Assembly: GCA_031259225.1 (NCBI GenBank)
Contig: JAIRLT010000264.1
Location: 1 to 5,291, forward strand
Source: Prevotellaceae bacterium
GTDB taxonomy: Bacteria; Bacteroidota; Bacteroidia; Bacteroidales; UBA932
DNA: 5,291 nucleotides
Reading direction: 5' to 3'
Shown here piece after piece: positions 1-3,368 of the stretch (position 1 is the first letter of the stretch; every line of letters begins with the position of its first letter). The position numbers and the translations under genes were made by a program. The notes beneath the pieces were generated by a model that saw nothing but the letters and a program-made list of their open reading frames with translations, had not been told where the DNA came from and ran no database searches.

Positions 1-4
1 AAAA

Positions 5-25
5 GCCCCCTAACCCCCAAAGGGG
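5..25. repeat. C/G-rich dispersed repeat fragment with small hairpin
   Basis: Runs of C at 6-10 and 14-18 are followed by AAA and GGGG (22-25), so CCCC/GGGG can fold over an AAA loop. From memory, similar C-run/AAA/G-run words are frequent between genes in Bacteroidota genomes. Only one copy is present here, so calling it a dispersed repeat is inference. It may be the tail of a terminator or repeat belonging to the gene left of the window. Confidence 0.35.
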
Positions 26-27
26 AA

Positions 28-41
28 ACTTATGACTAAAA
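28..41. repeat. 14-base direct repeat, copy 1 of 2
   Basis: ACTTATGACTAAAA at 28-41 recurs exactly at 394-407, where it forms the end of a run of 7-base tandem words. The two copies bracket the whole palindromic repeat block between them. This would fit an insertion flanked by a duplicated word, but the word is itself low-complexity and related to the heptad repeats, so independent origin is possible. Confidence 0.5.
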
Positions 42-70
42 CAATGAATAACGAACAATGCCACAACGCG

Positions 71-250
71 CGTCATTCCGACCGGAGCGCGCGAGGAACG
101 AGCGCGCGGAGTGGAGGAAACTGCCCCGGAACGCAGGCAGTTTGGGCTGGACAGCGGGATACCGCAGCAGATTTCTCGACTCCGCTTCGCTCCGCTCGAA
201 ATGACGCGATACGCCGCTCCGCTCGGAATGACGGTGCGTCGCGCGTCATT
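71..250. repeat. Cluster of inverted dispersed repeats with CGTCATT ends
   Basis: The heptamer CGTCATT, or its complement AATGACG, marks four unit ends here: 71-77 (+), 200-206 (-), 227-233 (-) and 244-250 (+). The first unit (71 to about 125) is rich in GGAGCG/GAGCG words. The second (168-206) is an inverted, partly matching unit reading CAGATTTCTCGACTCCGC and ending in AATGACG. The third (212-233) is a shortened copy of the same type. The 11-mer CGCGCGTCATT occurs at both 67-77 and 240-250. Such G/C-rich, inverted, gene-free units are typical of non-coding dispersed palindromic repeats. No coding signal is credible here, although open frames run through it. Confidence 0.7.
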
Positions 251-264
251 GTGTTTGTTATTTG

Positions 265-348
265 TCTGGATTGCTTCACGGCTCGTTCCTCGCCGCGCGC
301 AATGACGACACGACGAGCGTCATTGCGAGCGGAGCGAAGCAATCCAGA
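265..348. repeat. Inverted repeat pair (large potential hairpin)
   Basis: The left unit 265-307 starts TCTGGATTGCTTC and ends CGCAATGACG. The right unit 318-348 starts CGTCATTGCG and ends GAAGCAATCCAGA. The outer arms (265-277 against 336-348) and inner arms (298-307 against 318-327) are both exactly complementary, so the pair can fold into one long cruciform or hairpin with an imperfect middle. It uses the same CGTCATT end as the cluster to its left but a different inner sequence, so at least two repeat subfamilies are interleaved. Confidence 0.7.
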
Positions 349-357
349 AGAATTATG

Positions 358-407
358 AATTGGACTGGCGCGCCAGCCGACTTACGACTTACGACTTATG
401 ACTAAAA
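358..407. repeat. GGCGCGCC palindrome plus 7-base tandem repeat
   Basis: AATTGG (358-363), one extra A, then CTGGCGCGCCAGCC (365-378), which contains a perfect 12-base palindrome CTGGCGCGCCAG (365-376). Three exact copies of CGACTTA follow (378-384, 385-391, 392-398) and a degenerate fourth, TGACTAA (399-405). The 14-mer CTGGCGCGCCAGCC recurs exactly at 1761-1774, again beside short tandem words. The block ends about 25 bases before the start codon at 432, so it lies where that gene's promoter would be expected. Confidence 0.75.
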
Positions 408-431
408 ATTAGAAATTTTAAAATAACTATT

Positions 432-1232
432 ATGAAAAAAATTATCTTTCTTTTCGCAATGCTTGCAGGCAGTGCTGCAAGCGCAACAGTAACGGTTACG
501 CCGTTAGACGTAAACTACAACACAAAAACGGTAACCTTTAGCGTGTCATGGACAGGCAGCGCCGCCAACAACCGCGTGTGGGTGTGGATAGATTTGTGCC
601 CGGTGAGCGGGACGTCGCCCGGCACCTTTGCCAAAGCCGAACTCAGCAGTCCGTCGGTAACCGCCGGCAGCATTGCTGAATTTAATCAACGCGGCTTTTA
701 TGTCAATGCTAATCCCACGACCGTTACCGCTGTGTTGGACAACGCCACAGGCGAATTCAACTGGTGCGCCTACGGCAGCGACTTTCCACCCAATGCGAAA
801 GACAACTCCAGCGGCGGTTATGACTTGAAAGGCTCGCCGCCATTTATTATTAACGGCACGATAGAATGGACTGCGAACACTTATTCCGGCACTGAGATAA
901 CCGCGCTCACAGACGCCACCGGCTGCCCGGGCGTGTGGTGCGGCAGGGATGGTGAAACCGTGGGATTGCTGAACTGTTGTTCTACCGGTCTGACGAATTG
1001 CGATGGCTCCTGCAAATCCAATTGCGGTCCTGTTTTTGATAAGGCGTGTGGCAATTCACCAGACCAACAATGGGTCTGGTACGAAAATTCCCCGCCCTAC
1101 TCAGGAAGCCTGTTTTCTTGGTGCCGCCAACATGCCACCGCGCTCGGGTATGGTCGGTATTACTATACGTATAGTTATGGTGACGATGCTTGGTCAGTTT
1201 GGTGCGGTATTTTTGATGGTCCCATAAAATAA
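432..1232 (+). CDS. Secreted protein with cysteine-rich C-terminal half
   Basis: The gene encodes 266 residues. Residues 1-18 form a signal peptide: KK, a hydrophobic core (IIFLFAMLAG), then a small-residue AAS-A site with likely cleavage after Ala18. Residues 19 to about 135 are rich in beta-strand-type T/V sequence, with a WTGSAANNRVWVWIDLCPVSG stretch. From memory, this resembles an N-terminal module shared by large surface proteins of gut and termite-gut Bacteroidota, some with FISUMP domains; no search was run. Residues 165-258 hold ten of the twelve cysteines (165, 170, 182, 183, 190, 194, 198, 206, 231, 258; the others are 56 and 112), suggesting disulfides outside the cytoplasm. The C-terminus is aromatic (YYYTYSYGDDAWSVW). 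No C-terminal sorting domain, lipobox or enzyme motif is visible. ATG at 432 is chosen because it directly precedes the signal peptide; no Shine-Dalgarno and no convincing promoter is seen. Its function is unknown. Confidence 0.85.
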   Translation: MKKIIFLFAMLAGSAASATVTVTPLDVNYNTKTVTFSVSWTGSAANNRVWVWIDLCPVSGTSPGTFAKAELSSPSVTAGSIAEFNQRGFYVNANPTTVTAVLDNATGEFNWCAYGSDFPPNAKDNSSGGYDLKGSPPFIINGTIEWTANTYSGTEITALTDATGCPGVWCGRDGETVGLLNCCSTGLTNCDGSCKSNCGPVFDKACGNSPDQQWVWYENSPPYSGSLFSWCRQHATALGYGRYYYTYSYGDDAWSVWCGIFDGPIK

Positions 1233-1321
1233 TAGAATGTAAAAATTGTCCAAAAAATATTTGATTAAATTAATGGCGTTTATCCATTCGCTAACATCCG
1301 TTGTGCCATGTTCCCCTAAGG
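1233..1321. other. A/T-rich spacer after the secreted protein gene
   Basis: This stretch joins the stop codon at 1230-1232 to the first hairpin at 1322. It has no terminator directly after the stop codon, so transcription of the upstream gene could continue into the hairpin array. No exact TTTG-N19-TAnnTTTG promoter is seen here; the nearest -7-like words (1208-1215 and 1256-1263) lack a partner TTTG at the right distance. Confidence 0.4.
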
Positions 1322-1510
1322 GTTTCATCGTGCAACCGTGAAACAATAAAAATGTTCTCGAAATAGGTAAAACAGGGGAAGGGGAAAAAAAATATAGCCC
1401 CTGTTTCTGCCGTTCAATAATCTTCTAACACGCGCTTATTGAACGGTTAAGGTGCCTTAGACACCCGAAAAGGAGCTATAATATAGCTTCGGTGTCAAGG
1501 CACCTTTTTA
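1322..1510 (+). ncRNA. Candidate structured RNA: four consecutive hairpins
   Basis: Four stems follow one another. Stem 1: GTTTCA 1322-1327 with TGAAAC 1339-1344. Stem 2: AAACAGGGG 1370-1378 with CCCCTGTTT 1398-1406. Stem 3: CCGTTCAATAA 1410-1420 with TTATTGAACGG 1436-1446. Stem 4: 1449-1506, a long terminator-like stem followed by T5. Stems 2, 3 and 4 are separated by only two or three bases, and all arms of stems 2 and 3 match exactly. The T-run sets the orientation as plus. It could be a long structured 3' UTR of the 432-1232 gene or an independent small RNA. It does not show the hallmark sequences of tmRNA, RNase P RNA or SRP RNA that I would recognise. Confidence 0.4.
1449..1510 (+). terminator. 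Rho-independent terminator with extended stem
   Basis: AAGGTGCCTT (1449-1458) pairs exactly with AAGGCACCTT (1497-1506). After a one-base bulge (A1459), GACACC (1460-1465) pairs with GGTGTC (1491-1496). GAA (1467-1469) then pairs with TTC (1488-1490), and GCTAT (1475-1479) with ATAGC (1483-1487) around a three-base loop. An AAGGA bulge lies at 1470-1474. The T-tract runs 1505-1509. On the opposite strand no T-run follows, so it acts on plus-strand transcripts, ending the secreted-protein mRNA or the candidate small RNA. Confidence 0.8.
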
Positions 1511-1668
1511 TATTAAAGCGAAGACAAAAATACGAAAAATTATAATACAATGAAAATTAAATTAAAGTGGTTACAAATACAGGTATTTTTAATCAAGGTC
1601 ACGGCGTATGAAAACGGCGCGTGGTGGCTGCATTTTATCTTGGTAGTCGTGTTCCGATAGGCAGGGCA
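1511..1668. other. Intergenic region without a supported gene
   Basis: A/T-rich up to about 1590, then more balanced. A 36-codon open frame at 1550-1660 (+) is the only reading frame of note and is not supported by a promoter, ribosome site or recognisable family. On the minus strand CAAAAATA (1525-1532) resembles a -7 box but lacks a -33 partner. AAATA/TATTT around 1575-1588 can make a weak hairpin. Nothing else is seen. Confidence 0.4.
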
Positions 1669-1815
1669 GCTAATGTGAAAATGTGAAAATGTGCTAATGT
1701 GATTAATTGGCTGTCGCGCCTGAGGAGTTAAGAACTAAGAGTTAAGAACTAAGAGTTAGGCTGGCGCGCCAGCCAATTAGTCACATTAAACAATTAGTCA
1801 CATTAGCACATTAGC
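1669..1815. repeat. Composite inverted repeat with tandem words inside and outside
   Basis: The left arm contains GCTAATGTG (1669-1677) and a run ending AATTGGCTGTCGCGCC (1705-1720). The right arm contains GGCGCGCCAGCCAATT (1763-1778), complementary with one mismatch, and ends CACATTAGC (1807-1815), complementary to the outer left end. The inner arm match extends over about 26 bases (1695-1720 against 1763-1788) with two mismatches. The central loop holds two exact copies of GAGTTAAGAACTAA (1725-1738, 1739-1752) plus GAGTTA. The right arm holds two copies of CAATTAGTCACATTA (1774-1788, 1791-1805). GGCTGGCGCGCCAGCC (1759-1774) is a perfect 16-base palindrome. It lies between convergent transcription units. 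Confidence 0.8.
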
Positions 1816-1869
1816 TTGTGCCAGCCCGCGTTTGAATGCCGGATGTAAAAGACGTACGCTTTAACACCG

Positions 1870-1900
1870 CAAACATATTACTTTATTTTTTATCTACAAA
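1870..1900 (-). promoter_or_regulatory. Exact Bacteroidota-type promoter with no assigned gene
   Basis: Read on the minus strand: TTTG (1900-1897), 19 bases, then TATGTTTG (1877-1870). This is the same arrangement and spacing as the two promoters that precede real genes in this window. It lies just downstream of the rplI terminator and points left, with a predicted start near 1863. The predicted transcript would cross the inverted repeat at 1669-1815. No open reading frame of useful length follows on that strand. It could be a small-RNA promoter, a remnant of a lost gene's promoter, or chance. Confidence 0.4.
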
Positions 1901-1916
1901 TTTTATTTCCATTTTG

Positions 1917-1950
1917 AGACAAAAAAAAGCCGGCGGTATCGCCGGCTTTT
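1917..1950 (-). terminator. Rho-independent terminator of the rpsF-rpsR-rplI operon
   Basis: A perfect 11-base stem, AAAAGCCGGCG (1925-1935) with CGCCGGCTTTT (1940-1950), closes a four-base loop. Read leftward, the stem is followed by eight T residues in a row (1928-1921). It begins 20 bases after the rplI stop. On the plus strand only four T residues follow before the run is broken, so its main direction is minus. Confidence 0.93.
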
Positions 1951-1970
1951 CATTTAGTTCTATTTACAGT

Positions 1971-2420
1971 CTATTCTGCCGTAATTTCAAATTTGAAACG
2001 CGCCTTAATGTCGCGGTACAATTTTACTTCGGCTTCGTAAACGCCCACTTCTTTCACATTGCCTTCACCAATGATGCTGATTTGCCGGCGGTCAATTTCC
2101 AAGCCTTTGGTGGCAAGGGCTTCTGCAATTTGAATGTTATTGACAGAGCCGAAAATCTTCCCGGTGCTGCTCACTTTTGTAGCAATGGCAACGGTAATTC
2201 CTTCGAGTTTCGCCGCCAATGCTCGTGCAGCTTCCTGCAGTTTTGCTTCTTTATGCGCACGTTGTTTCACATTTTCGGCATGTACTTTCTTTGCCGCAAC
2301 AGTGGCAAGCGCCGCATAGCCTTTCGGGATAAGAAAGTTCGTAGCATAGCCGTTGCGCACCGTTACGATGTCATCTTTGAGTCCTAACTTAGAGACGTCC
2401 TGTTTTAAGATAATTTCCAT
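1971..2420 (-). CDS. rplI: 50S ribosomal protein bL9
   Basis: The protein is 149 residues, the same as the usual family length. bL9 binds 23S rRNA near the base of the L1 stalk, with an elongated shape linking two globular domains, and helps maintain reading frame. The N-terminal domain is clear: MEIILKQDVSKLGLKDDIVTV, then RNGYATNFLIPKGYA (about residues 22-36), the conserved rRNA-binding loop. A charged A/K/E-rich linker helix follows (about 41-75), then the C-terminal domain starting near GITVAIATKVSSTGKIFGSV. It is the third gene of the operon, 18 bases after rpsR. The ATG at 2420 is preceded by GGAGG (2432-2428) at seven-base spacing and is the family's normal start. The stop is TAG at 1971-1973, shortly before the terminator. 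Confidence 0.97.
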   Translation of the reverse strand: MEIILKQDVSKLGLKDDIVTVRNGYATNFLIPKGYAALATVAAKKVHAENVKQRAHKEAKLQEAARALAAKLEGITVAIATKVSSTGKIFGSVNNIQIAEALATKGLEIDRRQISIIGEGNVKEVGVYEAEVKLYRDIKARFKFEITAE

Positions 2421-2427
2421 ACTTTTT

Positions 2428-2432
2428 CCTCC
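2428..2432 (-). promoter_or_regulatory. Shine-Dalgarno site of rplI
   Basis: GGAGG on the minus strand lies seven bases before the rplI ATG, inside the 18-base gap after rpsR. It is a clear match to the 16S tail, whereas the two secreted-protein genes and rpsF in this window have none. Confidence 0.7.
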
Positions 2433-2438
2433 GCTAAA

Positions 2439-2717
2439 TTATTTCAACAAATCGGTTACATAGGGCAACAATGCCAGGTGGCGAGCGCGTTTCACCGCTT
2501 GCGATACCTTGTGCTGGAATTTCAACGACGTGCCGGTGAGGCGGCGCGGCAAAATTTTGCCTTGTTCGTTTAAGAATTTCTTCAAAAATTCCGCATCTTT
2601 GTAATCTACATATTTGATGCCGGCTTTCTTGAAGCGGCAATATTTTTTCTTTTTCAAATCTACGGTCGGCGGATTTAAAAAGCGAATTTCGTTAGTTGTT
2701 TGTTGTGGTGTACTCAT
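2439..2717 (-). CDS. rpsR: 30S ribosomal protein bS18
   Basis: The protein is 92 residues, with the conserved core from about residue 23: KKKYCRFKKAGIKYVDYKD, then FLKKFLNEQGKILPRRLTGTS and the C-terminal QAVKRARHLALLPYV. The Y-C-R-F motif with a single cysteine and the PRR-TGTS segment are diagnostic. bS18 binds bS6 as a heterodimer on the 30S platform. In Bacteroidota, structural work on Flavobacterium johnsoniae ribosomes places bS18 with bS6 and bS21 in the pocket that sequesters the 16S 3' tail. The start follows the rpsF stop by two bases, which suggests translational coupling, and AGGAGG lies inside the last rpsF codons. A shorter in-frame reading is not needed. The overlapping open frame at 2434-2640 is a shadow of this gene. 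Confidence 0.97.
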   Translation of the reverse strand: MSTPQQTTNEIRFLNPPTVDLKKKKYCRFKKAGIKYVDYKDAEFLKKFLNEQGKILPRRLTGTSLKFQHKVSQAVKRARHLALLPYVTDLLK

Positions 2718-2719
2718 GG

Positions 2720-3100
2720 TTATTCCTCCTCTTTCTTAAAGATTTTTTCTGTTTTTTCCGCATTCTTCTCAACACGTAAAGTACGGCGTTTTTCGGCATA
2801 CGCTACGGCATGTTTGTCCATGCTGAACGTTAAATAGCGGATAATACGTTCGTCGCGGCGGTACTGCACTTCCAATTTCTCAATAAACGTAGGCTCCGCT
2901 TGGAATTCGAACAAGTGATAAAAACCAGTGGTTTTTTTCTGTATCGGGTATGCCAGCTTTTTCATACCCCAGTCTTCCTCGTGCACAATCACCCCCTTGT
3001 TTTCGGTGATGAAGTTACGATACTTTTTTACCGCTTCCTTTACCTGGCTGTCAGATAAAACGGGAGTTGCAATGAAAACGGTTTCGTAATGTTTTAACAT
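2720..3100 (-). CDS. rpsF: 30S ribosomal protein bS6
   Basis: The protein is 126 residues. The bS6 fold is recognisable from MLKHYETVFIATPVLSDSQV at the start, the GVIVHEEDWGMKKLAYPIQKKTTGFYHLFEF central strands (about residues 36-66), and LEVQYRRDERIIRYLTF (about 76-92). A charged tail follows, ending KKEEE, as in many Bacteroidota bS6 proteins. It partners bS18 on the 30S platform and binds the central domain of 16S rRNA. It is the first gene of the operon, with an untranslated leader of about 37 bases from the predicted promoter. The leader shows no strong Shine-Dalgarno and none of the CCG-type S6:S18-binding leader motif known from other phyla. The last codons GAG GAG GAA double as the ribosome site of rpsR. 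Confidence 0.97.
   Translation of the reverse strand: MLKHYETVFIATPVLSDSQVKEAVKKYRNFITENKGVIVHEEDWGMKKLAYPIQKKTTGFYHLFEFQAEPTFIEKLEVQYRRDERIIRYLTFSMDKHAVAYAEKRRTLRVEKNAEKTEKIFKKEEE
2725..2730 (-). promoter_or_regulatory. Shine-Dalgarno site of rpsR inside rpsF
   Basis: AGGAGG on the minus strand lies within the last three glutamate codons of rpsF, seven bases before the rpsR ATG. It gives six consecutive pairs with a standard anti-Shine-Dalgarno. The overlap with a glutamate-rich tail means amino-acid composition alone could account for part of it. Confidence 0.65.
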
Positions 3101-3143
3101 GACTCTGTTTGTTTTTGTTAATAATTTTTTGTAAAAAGGGTTG

Positions 3144-3174
3144 CAAAGGTAATAAAAAAATTAGAGATACCAAA
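3144..3174 (-). promoter_or_regulatory. Promoter of the rpsF-rpsR-rplI operon
   Basis: On the minus strand, TTTG (3174-3171), exactly 19 bases, then TACCTTTG (3151-3144). Both boxes match the Bacteroidota primary sigma factor consensus (TTTG around -33, TAnnTTTG around -7). The predicted start near 3137 gives a leader of about 37 bases to the rpsF ATG. Confidence 0.88.
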
Positions 3175-3314
3175 ATATATATGGCGTTGTTTTTAAAAGC
3201 AGATGCAAGTACCCAATGCAACCGGATTACTCAAGACGGAAGCAAAAACCTTCCACGGCGACTTGTTTTTATCCCAGTTGCATTTACTCTTTGAACTTAC
3301 CTATTAAAAAAAAT
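3175..3314. other. Divergent intergenic region between two promoters
   Basis: This stretch separates the rpsF promoter from the promoter of the lamin-tail protein gene. The only structure noted is an 8-base inverted pair, AATGCAAC (3215-3222) and GTTGCATT (3277-3284), too far apart for a convincing terminator or operator. Short open frames cross it on both strands without start signals or recognisable products. No regulator-binding palindrome is evident. Confidence 0.4.
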
Positions 3315-3345
3315 TTTGTTTCTTCATGGAGATGCAATATATTTG
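3315..3345 (+). promoter_or_regulatory. Promoter of the lamin-tail surface protein gene
   Basis: TTTG (3315-3318), 19 bases, then TATATTTG (3338-3345): an exact Bacteroidota-type promoter with the same spacing as the rpsF promoter. The predicted start near 3352 leaves an unusually short leader of about 15-18 bases with no Shine-Dalgarno. Confidence 0.85.
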
Positions 3346-3368
3346 TATTGTAAAACACCCATTTTCTT

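Noticed and set aside
32..358. Open frame of 108 residues (+) and overlapping frames at 73-342 (-) and 111-305 (+)
   Set aside because: All three are translations of the palindromic repeats, with repeated RSARND and SLRAERSNP-like peptides typical of spurious calls in such repeats. There is no promoter or recognisable domain.
589..596. TAGATTTG and TATTTTTG (1208-1215) as internal promoters
   Set aside because: Both match the -7 box but have no TTTG at the 19-21 base distance, and both lie in coding sequence.
1003..1227. Open frame of 74 residues (+) in another frame of the secreted protein gene
   Set aside because: It lies entirely within 432-1232, which has a signal peptide and coherent composition; this one has neither.
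1194..1328. 44-residue open frame (-) starting MKPLGEHGTTDVSEWINA
   Set aside because: Its sequence looks superficially protein-like, but it overlaps the end of the secreted protein gene and the first hairpin, has no promoter, and I recognise no family.
1280..1450. Integron attC recombination site suggested by CGCTAAC and paired stems
   Set aside because: The conserved attC core boxes (RYYYAAC and GTTRRRY) are not both present in the right order, and no integrase or second site is visible.
1550..1660. 36-residue open frame (+) with a W-W-L-H-F-I-L-V-V-V-F hydrophobic end
   Set aside because: A hydrophobic tail is suggestive of a tiny membrane protein, but there is no promoter, no ribosome site and no recognised family. 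The length is within chance for this A/T content.
1725..1805. Short tandem repeats considered as a CRISPR array
   Set aside because: Repeat words are 14-15 bases, adjacent or nearly so, with no unique spacers of constant length and no cas genes nearby.
1836..2387. 183-residue open frame (+) opposite rplI, and a 61-residue frame at 2134-2319 (+)
   Set aside because: They are antisense to a well-conserved ribosomal protein gene and have no domain or promoter of their own.
3101..3137. S6:S18-binding leader motif before rpsF
   Set aside because: The leader is A/T-rich and lacks the CCG-containing stem-loop known from other bacteria.
3109..3294. 61-residue open frame (+) in the divergent promoter region
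   Set aside because: It crosses the rpsF promoter and has no start signal or recognisable product.
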